NCBI GenBank assembly: GCA_964641125.1
Contig: CAZXMO010000003.1
Span: 1-64,000 of the forward strand
Source: JBKHAJ01 sp964641125
GTDB lineage: Bacteria; Spirochaetota; Spirochaetia; SPDA01; CAZSGZ01
DNA: 64,000 nucleotides
Reading direction: 5' to 3'
Positions 8,998 to 16,985 of the stretch are shown in pieces. The position numbers and the translations under genes are program-made. Numbering within the stretch: position 1 is the stretch's first letter; every line of letters begins with the position of its first letter. Under the pieces are notes generated by a model, which was given only the letters and a program-made list of their open reading frames with translations, did no database searches and was not told the origin of the DNA.

Positions 8998-10098
8998 TCA
9001 GCTCCGCTCACCGAGGATGCGCCGTATTTCTTCAGCCGCTCTTCGGGCGGCGTCCGCCGGCATTGCGCGCGCGGCCTCCTCGGACAGGGCTCTCCTCTTT
9101 CTATCGTCCCTGAAAAGCTCCTGTACAGCTCTGAGAAGGTCCCCGGGATCGGGATTGTCGAGGAGTACCGCAGCTCCCCGGTCCGCGAAGTAGCGGGCAT
9201 TTCGGACCTGATCCCCCCTGCTCCCCGACCGGAGAGGAATAAGAACGGCCGGCTTGCCCAAGGAGCTCAACTCAGCCAAGGTATTGGCGCCCGCCCTGCA
9301 GACAACCAAATCCGCCGCCGCGAATATATCGGGAAGCTCTTCAGCTATAAAATCGTACCTGAAATATCGGCCTTTGCCGGTGCCCGTCACGGACGGGGGT
9401 CCCTCTGTCCGGTCTGTACCGGTCTGATGGACGACAACGCAGAGCTCAGTGAGGCGGTCGCGGATGGGGCTGACGAGCTCGTTGATCTGCCGGGCACCCT
9501 GACTTCCCCCCATGATGAGGAGAACCCGCTCACCCGCCGACGCCCCGAGGAGTTCCCGTCCTCGTTTCGCTTCCCCCTCGATAAGCTCTCCACGCACAGG
9601 GTTTCCTGTAAAAACGATCTCCAGTCCCTCCCGTGAGCCGATGAATTTTTCGGTCTGCGCGAAGGAGGTCAAAAGCACCTGAGCCGCGCGCAGATTGATC
9701 CTCGTGGCGAGGCCCGGATCGAAGTCCGATTCGTGGGTGATAACCGGTATTCCCAATCTCTTAGCGGCTATTACCGGAGGAACGCTCACGAAACCTCCCT
9801 TTGAAAAGAGAAGATCCGGCCGGAGGCGCTTCAAGACGCGTCTTGCGGTGAAAAACCCGGAAAGGACCTTGAAGAAATCGACACCGTTTTTCCAGGAAAA
9901 GTACCTGCGGAGTTTCCCGCTCGGCACGGCTATGTAGTCGATTCCCCTTCCTTCGACGATACTCCGCTCGATCCCGTTCTGAGAACCTATCCAGTATATG
10001 TCGTAATCCCCCGACGCGCTCAGCTCGTCGATCACGGACAGTCCCGGAAACACGTGTCCGGCGGTCCCGCCCCCGGTAAAAACGATGGTTTTCTTCAT
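8998..10098 (-). CDS. murG: UDP-GlcNAc:undecaprenyl-PP-MurNAc-pentapeptide GlcNAc transferase
   Basis: MurG of 366 residues, which makes lipid II from lipid I at the inner face of the membrane. Visible motifs are the N-terminal GGGTAGHVFPGLSV loop, HESDFDPG, the GGSQGARQIN loop of the second Rossmann domain, and CRAGANTLAEL near residue 270, which binds the UDP-sugar. The length is normal for the family. It starts a minus-strand series with the CvpA-like, delta' and two-component genes, and is divergent from an exported hypothetical gene. Confidence 0.95.
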   Translation of the reverse strand: MKKTIVFTGGGTAGHVFPGLSVIDELSASGDYDIYWIGSQNGIERSIVEGRGIDYIAVPSGKLRRYFSWKNGVDFFKVLSGFFTARRVLKRLRPDLLFSKGGFVSVPPVIAAKRLGIPVITHESDFDPGLATRINLRAAQVLLTSFAQTEKFIGSREGLEIVFTGNPVRGELIEGEAKRGRELLGASAGERVLLIMGGSQGARQINELVSPIRDRLTELCVVVHQTGTDRTEGPPSVTGTGKGRYFRYDFIAEELPDIFAAADLVVCRAGANTLAELSSLGKPAVLIPLRSGSRGDQVRNARYFADRGAAVLLDNPDPGDLLRAVQELFRDDRKRRALSEEAARAMPADAARRAAEEIRRILGERS

Positions 10099-10144
10099 GA
10101 TGCCCCTTGAAATGCTGCGAGTTAAACCGTACCCTCACTGTAGC

Positions 10145-11050
10145 ATGAGGAAATCCAATTTGACAATCTTCCGCGGGTTCGCTCGTATTGCCTTTCTCGC
10201 GGTCGTTTTCATCCTGTTTGCCCCTCCTTTCCCTACCGCCGCCTCGGACGAGACGGCCTCGCGGCGGCTCTCCACGGTGGAGGCGGGATCTTCGTATATA
10301 TCCGGAATGACCCTCGAGGAAAAAGCGGAGCTCTACAATACCGGGAGTTTTCACCGGTTCTACTTCGACCCGGAGGATTCCGTTCGGTTATATCCCGACT
10401 CCGAGTCCTCCGAAGAGCTCGAGCGGCGGATTACCGAAATAAAGCCCAATATCGGGGTCGAGGCGGTCTATCTCTATCCCGCCGAGGGTGTCCGGGCGGA
10501 CCGGGAGACCCTTACCAGGCTATATGCCCTGCTCCACCGAGTAAGCACCCTCGCGGGCATCGAGTACTACAGCAACACCCGAGGACACATGCGCACCTTC
10601 TTCCGCAGATTCTATCCTATATCCGAGCCCGAAGATCCTGAGGCCTTAGTCGGTGAGGCCACCGCCAATCCTTCCCCGTTGCCCGATCCTATCCCTTCCG
10701 GTCTCCCCGTTAACGACACCCTGTACGCCTTCCAAGAGGACCTCACCTTCGGGGAAGCGGTTTCTCGAATCGAGTACCACACAGGCGACGGGACCCTGAA
10801 CCTCGTCATTGAAAATCTCACCCCTCTCCACTACAAGTTTATCCGCCTCGTCAAAGCGGGGAATATGCAGATCCACCTATCCCTTATCCTCTTGGACGAC
10901 TATATTCTCTTCTACGGCAACTGCGCGGTAAAGACCTTCAATCTCTTCGGTATCGCCGCCCGGAAAAAAGAGAGCTTCCTGAACCGTATCGAGGCCATGT
11001 ATTCCTGGTTTACCGCACGGTACGAGTCGGAATTCTTAACCGATAACTAA
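10145..11050 (+). CDS. Conserved exported hypothetical protein
   Basis: A 301-residue protein from the ATG at 10145, chosen because it gives a clear signal peptide (MRKSNLTIFRGFARIAFLAV then VFILFAPPFPTAASD, cleavage after TAA or AAS). The mature part is rich in charged residues and aromatic pairs (FHRFYFDPEDS, MRTFFRRFYPISEPED) and has no motif I can tie to a function. It resembles uncharacterised periplasmic proteins of spirochaetes (possibly DUF6675), an attribution I cannot confirm. TACCCT at 10130-10135, 17 bases after TTGAAA (10107-10112), is a weak promoter candidate. The PhoB-like repeat array of pstS begins inside its final codons. Confidence 0.65.
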   Translation: MRKSNLTIFRGFARIAFLAVVFILFAPPFPTAASDETASRRLSTVEAGSSYISGMTLEEKAELYNTGSFHRFYFDPEDSVRLYPDSESSEELERRITEIKPNIGVEAVYLYPAEGVRADRETLTRLYALLHRVSTLAGIEYYSNTRGHMRTFFRRFYPISEPEDPEALVGEATANPSPLPDPIPSGLPVNDTLYAFQEDLTFGEAVSRIEYHTGDGTLNLVIENLTPLHYKFIRLVKAGNMQIHLSLILLDDYILFYGNCAVKTFNLFGIAARKKESFLNRIEAMYSWFTARYESEFLTDN

Positions 11051-11074
11051 CGGTACTTTCATGAAACACTTACA
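11036..11074 (+). promoter_or_regulatory. PhoB-box-like array upstream of pstS
   Basis: Four hexamers start exactly 11 bases apart: TTAACC (11036), CTAACG (11047), TTCATG (11058) and CTTACA (11069). The 11-bp period and the YT-A-A-C-A-like core match PhoB direct repeats. The array begins in the last codons of the preceding gene and ends 46 bases before the pstS ATG. Confidence 0.6.
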
Positions 11075-11120
11075 CCTCCTCTCTATCGTCCATGCAAAAA
11101 TATTTTTCAGGAGGAAAAGT

Positions 11121-12112
11121 ATGAAGAGAATTCTTATAATTGGATTGCTTCTTGCCGTCGCAGGAACAGCCGTATTCGCGGGGGGACAGCAGGAAACCGA
11201 AGGATGGAGCGGAGATTACGAATTCGGCGGCTCCACCACCGTCGAACCTATTATGGTTGCCGCATCGGAAATCTGGGAAGAAAGGTATCCCGGACTGAAC
11301 CTGTCCTACGACAGCCAGGGATCTTCGGTAGGTGTTCGGGGGGCCCTCGAAGGAACCTACGACCTCGGCGCCGCTTCCCGGTCTCTCAAACCCAGTGAAA
11401 TCGACGAAGGCGCCGTTGCCTACGCCGTAGCCCTCGACGGGGTTGCCGTAATCGTCAACAAAGGAAGCGTCAACATCGATAACATGGGCATCGATGAGGT
11501 CACTAAGATCTACGCCGGGGAGATCACCAACTGGAGCGAGGTCGGCGGACCGAACGAAGGAATCGTCGTCTTCAACCGTGACGAAGCCTCCGGTACGAGG
11601 AGCTGTTTCAAGGATGCCACCGTCAAGCCCATGAAGATGGATTTTACCGACACCGCCGCCATCGTTACCTCGAACGGGGACATGGTCTCCAAGGTGGGAA
11701 GCACCCCCTACTCCGTCGGTTACTGCGGATTCGGCTACATCGGCCGGGACCCCGGCACCAAGACCGTGACCGTCGACGGTGTCGAACCCGACGCCAAAAA
11801 CGTTCTCGACGATTCCTACGAGGTTTCCCGGAAGCTCATCGTCATCTCCAAGGGGGAAGTCGAAGCCGGATCTTTCGAGAAAGCCTTTATAGACTATCTT
11901 CTTTCCGACGAGGGGCAGGCAATCGNNNNNNNNNNNNNNNNNNNNNNNNNNNNNNNNNNNNNNNNNNNNNNNNNNNNNNNNNNNNNNNNNNNNNNNNNNN
12001 NNNNNNNNNNNNNNNNNNNNNNNNNTCTTTCGAGAAAGCCTTTATAGACTATCTTCTTTCCGACGAGGGGCAGGCAATCGTCGAGGAAGAAGGGTTCATA
12101 CCTCTGCAGTAA
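11121..12112 (+). CDS. pstS: Phosphate ABC transporter substrate-binding protein (interrupted by scaffold gap)
   Basis: Periplasmic phosphate-binding protein. The start is ATG 11121, preceded by AGGAGG at 11110-11115, and gives a signal peptide ending in AVFAGGQQE. PstS features are FGGSTTVEPIM, the LSYDSQGSSVGVRGALEG loop, KIYAGEITNWSEVGG and the phosphate-binding DEASGTRSCF. A run of 100 N (11926-12025) lies near the 3' end. The 55 bases before it are repeated exactly after it, so removing 155 bases restores an open frame of 278 residues ending ...EGFIPLQ. It has its own PhoB-like box and terminator, separate from pstC. Confidence 0.9.
11871..12080. other. Scaffold gap with duplicated 55-base flanks
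   Basis: 100 N at 11926-12025. Bases 11871-11925 and 12026-12080 are identical. This is an unmerged contig overlap; the real sequence is probably continuous. Confidence 0.9.
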
Positions 12113-12136
12113 TTCTTTAGAGTTGTCGATGTAATC

Positions 12137-12165
12137 AGCCGGGACCTCGGGGTCCCGGCTTTTTT
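12137..12165 (+). terminator. Intrinsic terminator after pstS
   Basis: An inverted repeat AGCCGGGACC (12137-12146), TCGG loop side, then GGTCCCGGCT (12151-12160), followed directly by a T run. It separates pstS from pstC, allowing the binding protein to be made in excess. Confidence 0.9.
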
Positions 12166-12200
12166 ATCCCGCCTCCAGCTCGCGACGCCGATACAGCAAT

Positions 12201-12239
12201 TTAACCGTTTTCTAACACTATCCTAACAATGAATACTAT
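12201..12239 (+). promoter_or_regulatory. PhoB-box-like array and -10 for pstCAB-phoU-phoBR
   Basis: TTAACC (12201), CTAACA (12212) and CTAACA (12223) repeat with an 11-bp period. A TACTAT hexamer at 12234-12239 is placed as the -10, with the array replacing the -35. Transcription would start near 12246, which rules out the ATG at 12229 as the pstC start. Confidence 0.65.
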
Positions 12240-12291
12240 TCCTTCCTGTACGGTAAGGCGACTTACAACATTCTTTCGAGGAGCCGATTTT

Positions 12292-13185
12292 TTGAAAAGA
12301 GTCACAACCGGAGCGGAAAAACCGGCTGAAAGGGTAATCGAAAAAATCCTTTTCGTAAGTGCCTGTCTTTCTATCCTGAGCGTCGTTTTTATAAGTGTTT
12401 TCATAATCTATGAAGGCGCTCCTCTCTTCAGCAAGGTAGGGCTCTTCGAGTTTCTCTTCGGCAGAGAATGGGAACCCACCGGCGCCCCCCCGAAGTTCGG
12501 TATACTTCCCTTCATCTTGGGTTCGCTGTGGGTTACCTTCGGAGCTTTGATCATTGCCGTTCCCGTGGGAGCGGCGGTGGGAATCTTCATGGCGGAACTC
12601 GCCAAGGGGCGGATCGCCCGGCTTCTGAGGAGCGTTACCGAGCTCCTAGCGGGGATCCCCTCGGTCATCTACGGTCTCTTCGGATACATCGCCATAGCGC
12701 CGATTATACGCCGGACCTTCGACAGCCCGACGGGCTTAGGTATTCTTACGGCGAGTATCGTCTTAGCGATTATGATCCTCCCCACGATCATCAACATTAC
12801 CGAGGTATCTATCCGGGCGGTCCCGGATGAGCTCAAGGAGGGTTCCCTCGCCCTAGGCGCCACCCACTGGCAGACCATCTACAAGATCCTTCTCCCGGCC
12901 GCCCGCTCGGGAGTCATCGCGGGTATTATCTTAGGCATGGGCAGGGCCGTCGGTGAGACCATGGCCGTTCTCATGGTCGCGGGTAACTCGATCCTCATGC
13001 CGAAAGGGCCCCTGTCGCTGACGAGGACCTTGACCATGAATATCGCTACGGACATGAAATACGCCGCCGACGATCACTGGACGAGCCTCTTTACGACGGG
13101 AATAGTGCTCTTCGTTTTCATTCTTGTTCTCAACCTAGTCGTCCAGACGCTCCTCAAGCGGACCGTCGAAAAAAAAGAAGGATAA
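12292..13185 (+). CDS. pstC: Phosphate ABC transporter permease PstC
   Basis: Inner-membrane subunit of the high-affinity phosphate importer. About six membrane segments are visible (e.g. ILFVSACLSILSVVFIS, GSLWVTFGALIIAVPVGAAV, LAIMILPTIINI). The coupling motif EGSLALGATHWQTIYKILLP contacts PstB, and LLAGIPSVIYGLFG is typical of PstC. The start was placed at TTG 12292, eight bases after GAGGAG (12278-12283), giving 297 residues. An in-frame ATG at 12229 lies upstream of the predicted transcription start and has no ribosome binding site. pstA begins three bases after the stop. Confidence 0.92.
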   Translation: MKRVTTGAEKPAERVIEKILFVSACLSILSVVFISVFIIYEGAPLFSKVGLFEFLFGREWEPTGAPPKFGILPFILGSLWVTFGALIIAVPVGAAVGIFMAELAKGRIARLLRSVTELLAGIPSVIYGLFGYIAIAPIIRRTFDSPTGLGILTASIVLAIMILPTIINITEVSIRAVPDELKEGSLALGATHWQTIYKILLPAARSGVIAGIILGMGRAVGETMAVLMVAGNSILMPKGPLSLTRTLTMNIATDMKYAADDHWTSLFTTGIVLFVFILVLNLVVQTLLKRTVEKKEG

Positions 13186-13188
13186 CCG

Positions 13189-14847
13189 ATGCAGAGTATC
13201 TCGAAGCGAACACGTAAATCACGACGTCAGGAACGGACCGCTAAGGCCGTCATTTGGGTTTTCGCGGGACTGACAATCGCGATCCTCGCCTGGATTATCG
13301 GTTATATTATGTTTCGGGGTTTCTACTACGACAAGTCGCCCTCTTATCCGGTAACCTACGGGGTGGAAGAGAAGATACCCCTCTGTCCTCCGTCCGAATG
13401 TGAGTTCGTCATCATTACCCACCGGAAGATAGATGCCGGGGACCTGACCTTTTCCTCTCTGAACACCATTTACACAAAACCGAGGCGGGAGAACTGGGGT
13501 TTCTACACCGAGCAGGACATCAAGGTCTATCCTTTCGCCTTCAAGCCGGGAACCGGTACGGGAAGCCGGTTCGCCGATGAGCTCGCCGATTTTATCCTCT
13601 TTGAGGATCAGGAGTATTCCAAATACACGAACTACGTCCAAAGCTCCCGGGAGATGCTCACCAAGGTCCGGGATACCGAGGGTTCTATCGGAGTTCTGCC
13701 GGTGGAAGATGCCGGGCAATTAGATTTAGGCCGCGTCAATGTGGTGGGCTTAAGGCGCATGGGCGTAGCGGTCCATCCCTCGGTGGTGGAGATCGTCGAC
13801 AACCGGAAGATGCAGGGCCTGACGGAAGCCCATTTTAAGGGGATCTTTCGAGGAGAAATCGAAAACTGGAAAGACGTCGGAGGAATCGACCTTCCGATCA
13901 AACCCATAATACTTCCCCAGGACGGGGGTATCTTCGAGAAGGTGACCGACCTCCACTTCGATAACGAGTACACCCCCCCTGAATCGGTTATTGAGGCGGA
14001 CTCGACGGACGATTTCTTCCGGAAGATCTCGTCCGTCGAGGGAGCCGTCGGTATCGTATTCTACAAGGAAGCGTTGGAGCGGGAATCGATCATCCTTCCG
14101 GTGGAACGGCGGGAACGGGGCTTAAACCTTACCTTGAGTTTCCTCCTCTCTCCCCCTTCCCGGGCGGGCAGGTGGGGAGGAATATCCTACATCATCATCA
14201 ACACCCTTCTGTTGATCTTTTTGACATTGCTCTTTTCGACCCCCATCGGAATCGCCGCGGCGGTCTATCTGATCGAGTACGCTAAACAGGGAAGACTCGT
14301 TAATATTTTGAGAATGGGCTCCGAGACCCTGGCGGGAGTCCCCTCCATCGTCTTCGGACTCTTCGGTCTCATATTCTTTGTGCGGATATTGGGCCTCGGA
14401 ATCGGCTTCATCTCTGCGACCCTGACGGTCACCCTGATGATCCTTCCGACTATTGTCAGGACCGCCGAGGAGGCCCTCAAGTCCGTCCCCATGTCGTATC
14501 GGGAGGGAAGCCTGGCTTTGGGAGCGACAAAGTTCCAGACCATCTGGAAAGTTGTCATCCCCGCGGCGAGTCCGGGTATTCTTACCGGAGTTATTCTCGC
14601 GGTCGGCCGGGTTGTCGGAGAGACCGCGGTCCTCCTGTATACCCTAGGTTCGAGTTATTCGCTGGTTTCGAGTCTCACTTCCTCGGCCCGGGTGCTCTCG
14701 CTGCATCTCTATCTGATCTTTTCAGAAGCAATTTCCTTCGAGCGGGCCTTCGCGACCGCCGCGGTCCTGGTCTTTATCATTTTAATCGTCAACTTCGCCG
14801 CCACCCGCCTCATCGGCAGGATGAACCGCATGGCGGGGACCAAATAG
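13189..14847 (+). CDS. pstA: PstA permease with a large PstS-like extracytoplasmic insert
   Basis: A 552-residue phosphate permease; ordinary PstA has about 280-300 residues. A first membrane helix (about 20-43) is followed by some 270 residues outside the membrane, then the usual permease core from about 330 with EGSLALGATKFQTIWKVVIP coupling motif. The insert contains two similar modules (about 72-176 and 202-296). Both have an L-T...I...NW...P pattern and end in EGSIGVLPVEDA or EGAVGIVFYKEA. The second has LTEAHFKGIFRGEIENWKDV, close to PstS, and the first has GTGTGSRF, like the phosphate-binding S-G-T loop. The permease therefore carries its own binding-protein-like domain. It follows pstC in the pst operon. 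Confidence 0.9.
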   Translation: MQSISKRTRKSRRQERTAKAVIWVFAGLTIAILAWIIGYIMFRGFYYDKSPSYPVTYGVEEKIPLCPPSECEFVIITHRKIDAGDLTFSSLNTIYTKPRRENWGFYTEQDIKVYPFAFKPGTGTGSRFADELADFILFEDQEYSKYTNYVQSSREMLTKVRDTEGSIGVLPVEDAGQLDLGRVNVVGLRRMGVAVHPSVVEIVDNRKMQGLTEAHFKGIFRGEIENWKDVGGIDLPIKPIILPQDGGIFEKVTDLHFDNEYTPPESVIEADSTDDFFRKISSVEGAVGIVFYKEALERESIILPVERRERGLNLTLSFLLSPPSRAGRWGGISYIIINTLLLIFLTLLFSTPIGIAAAVYLIEYAKQGRLVNILRMGSETLAGVPSIVFGLFGLIFFVRILGLGIGFISATLTVTLMILPTIVRTAEEALKSVPMSYREGSLALGATKFQTIWKVVIPAASPGILTGVILAVGRVVGETAVLLYTLGSSYSLVSSLTSSARVLSLHLYLIFSEAISFERAFATAAVLVFIILIVNFAATRLIGRMNRMAGTK

Positions 14848-14856
14848 GAGAATGTG

Positions 14857-15618
14857 ATGGAAGAAGATACCATCAAAATAAAGGTTAATAATCTAGATCT
14901 TTTTTACGGGAATTTTCAAGCTCTCAAGGATGTGGATCTGCACGTAGTCAAGAACAAGGTGACCGCCCTTATCGGACCGTCAGGATGCGGGAAATCTACC
15001 TTTATCAGGACCTTGAACCGGATGAACGATCTTATAGACGGGGTCACTATCACGGGCACCGTTACATACGACGAGGGTGACGTGTACAAGGAATGGGACG
15101 TCATCGAGCTCAGGAAAAAGATAGGGATGGTCTTTCAGAAACCGAATCCCTTCCCAATGTCGGTCTACGATAACGTCGCCTACGGGCCTAGGACCCACGG
15201 GATCAAGAACCGGTCCCAGCTCGACGAGATCGTCGAACGGAGCCTCCGCTCGGCCGTTCTGTGGGACGAGATCAAGGACCGGCTCCACAATCCGGCGTTA
15301 GGCATTTCAGGAGGACAACAGCAGAGATTGTGCATTGCCCGGGTCTTAGCCGTCGAGCCCGACGTGGTACTCATGGACGAACCCACATCCGCTCTCGATC
15401 CCATTTCCACCTCGAGGATCGAAGACTTGATCGACGAGCTCAAAGAGAAATACACTATCGTCATTGTGACCCACAATATGCAGCAGGCGGGGCGTATTTC
15501 GGACAGCACCGCATTTTTCTACGAAGGAATCATAATTGAGAGCGGGCCTACTGAACAGATTTTCTTCAATCCCGGGGAAAAACGGACTGAAGAATATATC
15601 TCCGGTAGATTCGGTTAA
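14857..15618 (+). CDS. pstB: Phosphate ABC transporter ATPase PstB
   Basis: ATP-binding subunit of the phosphate importer, 253 residues. Walker A is GPSGCGKST, the Q loop is VFQKPNPFPMSVYDN, the ABC signature is LGISGGQQQRLCIARVLA and Walker B is VVLMDEPTSALDP, followed by the switch His in VTHNMQQA. The start was set at ATG 14857, six bases after TAGGAG; a GTG three bases earlier is too close. It couples to PstC/PstA. phoU follows after 12 bases. Confidence 0.96.
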   Translation: MEEDTIKIKVNNLDLFYGNFQALKDVDLHVVKNKVTALIGPSGCGKSTFIRTLNRMNDLIDGVTITGTVTYDEGDVYKEWDVIELRKKIGMVFQKPNPFPMSVYDNVAYGPRTHGIKNRSQLDEIVERSLRSAVLWDEIKDRLHNPALGISGGQQQRLCIARVLAVEPDVVLMDEPTSALDPISTSRIEDLIDELKEKYTIVIVTHNMQQAGRISDSTAFFYEGIIIESGPTEQIFFNPGEKRTEEYISGRFG

Positions 15619-15630
15619 AAGGAGCATTAC

Positions 15631-16293
15631 ATGCCGATGAGAACACATTTCAACGAGGCCCTCGACGAGCTCAACAGAGACGTAGTCAAGATGAGCATCA
15701 TAGTCGAAGAAGCTGTCGACCGGGCGCTTACCTGTTTCAAGACGCGGAACACCGAAATGGCTCGGGAAATCATCTCCGACGACGACAAGATCAACACCAT
15801 GCAGCTCGAGGTCGAGGACCGGTGCACGGTGCTTATCGCCACCGAGCAGCCCGTTGCCTCCGATTTGAGGAGTATTATCACCGTCATCAAGCTCACCTCG
15901 AACCTCGAGCGGATCGGTGACCACGCGGTCCATCTCGCTCAGACGACGATCCGGCAGGCAAAGTACAAGTACATCGAGAAAGTGGTGGGACTCATCCCCC
16001 GGATGGGGCAGATCGGGCTTAGTATGATCCGGGACGCCGTCGACGCCTTCGTCACCCACAATCCCGACAAGGCCCGGGAGACGGCCGAGCGGGACCGGAA
16101 GATAGACGATCTCCACATGGAGCTCTTCCAGGCACTGATCACTCACATGCAGGAAAATCCGGAATCCATTCCCCAGGGGGCGGATTTCCTGTTCATAAAC
16201 CGGTTCATGGAGCGTCTCGGCGATCATGTAACCAATATGTGCGAATGGATTATCTTCTCCAACACCGGCAATCACGTGGATTTGAATAGATAG
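15631..16293 (+). CDS. phoU: Phosphate transport/signalling regulator PhoU
   Basis: A 220-residue, all-helical protein with the two repeated E-R-I-G-D-H motifs of PhoU (LERIGDHAVHLA near 92 and MERLGDHVTNMCEW near 193), which bind metals and contact PhoR and PstB. In characterised systems PhoU keeps the kinase inhibitory when phosphate is plentiful. AAGGAG stands eight bases before the ATG. phoB begins two bases after the stop. Confidence 0.95.
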   Translation: MPMRTHFNEALDELNRDVVKMSIIVEEAVDRALTCFKTRNTEMAREIISDDDKINTMQLEVEDRCTVLIATEQPVASDLRSIITVIKLTSNLERIGDHAVHLAQTTIRQAKYKYIEKVVGLIPRMGQIGLSMIRDAVDAFVTHNPDKARETAERDRKIDDLHMELFQALITHMQENPESIPQGADFLFINRFMERLGDHVTNMCEWIIFSNTGNHVDLNR

Positions 16294-16295
16294 TT

Positions 16296-16985
16296 ATGGC
16301 ACACGAAAAGATTCTCATCGTGGAAGATGAGCAGGACATCGTCGAACTGATCCTCTACAACCTCGAGAGCGAGGGGTATGTCTGTTCTTTCTGCACTTCC
16401 GGCGAGGAGGCCCTTCCCAGGGCCAAGGGGTTCAAGCCGGATCTTATCATTCTCGACCTGATGCTTCCGGGCATCGACGGCCTCGAGGTATGCAAGCTCT
16501 TGAAGCAAGACGACGATACGAAGAAACTCCCCATCATTATGGTGACCGCTAAGTCCGAGGATTCGGACGTGGTGACGGGACTGGAGATCGGTGCCGACGA
16601 TTATGTAACCAAGCCCTTCAGTCCTAAAATCCTCATCGCGCGGATACGCACGGTTCTGCGGCGAAATCAGAACAAGGAATCAAAGGCGACCCAGAATCTC
16701 ATGGTGAACGATATATTTATCGATATCGCCCGGCACCAGGTCATCTGTTCGGGTGAGCCGGTCAGCCTCTCGGCAACCGAATTTTCCATCCTCGTTTTTT
16801 TGGCTCAGAACCCGGGCTGGGTGTTTACCCGAAACCAGATAATCGGCGCGGTAAAAGGCGAGGATTATCCCGTCACCGAACGCTCCGTGGACGTCCAGAT
16901 CTTAGGCCTTCGCAAGAAGCTTGGAGATCAGGGACACCTTATACAAACCGTCCGGGGGGTGGGCTATAAACTACAGGCGGAATAG
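16296..16985 (+). CDS. phoB: PhoB-type response regulator
   Basis: OmpR/PhoB-family regulator of 229 residues. The receiver domain has phosphoacceptor Asp54 (IILDLMLPG), Thr near 83 and Lys104-region KPFSPK. The C-terminal winged helix has SATEFSILVFLAQNPGWVFT and ERSVDVQILGLRKKLG. It should bind the 11-bp repeat arrays found before pstS, pstC and nptA. The upstream phoU and downstream phoR (ATG directly after the stop) define its pathway. Confidence 0.93.
   Translation: MAHEKILIVEDEQDIVELILYNLESEGYVCSFCTSGEEALPRAKGFKPDLIILDLMLPGIDGLEVCKLLKQDDDTKKLPIIMVTAKSEDSDVVTGLEIGADDYVTKPFSPKILIARIRTVLRRNQNKESKATQNLMVNDIFIDIARHQVICSGEPVSLSATEFSILVFLAQNPGWVFTRNQIIGAVKGEDYPVTERSVDVQILGLRKKLGDQGHLIQTVRGVGYKLQAE

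Noticed and set aside
11871..12080. 55-base direct repeats as target-site duplications of a mobile element
   Set aside because: Far too long, exactly repeated around a 100-N gap, and seen with the same length at a second gap.
12229..12291. ATG 12229 as the pstC start
   Set aside because: It lies directly after the PhoB-like array and upstream of the predicted transcription start; TTG 12292 has a good ribosome site.
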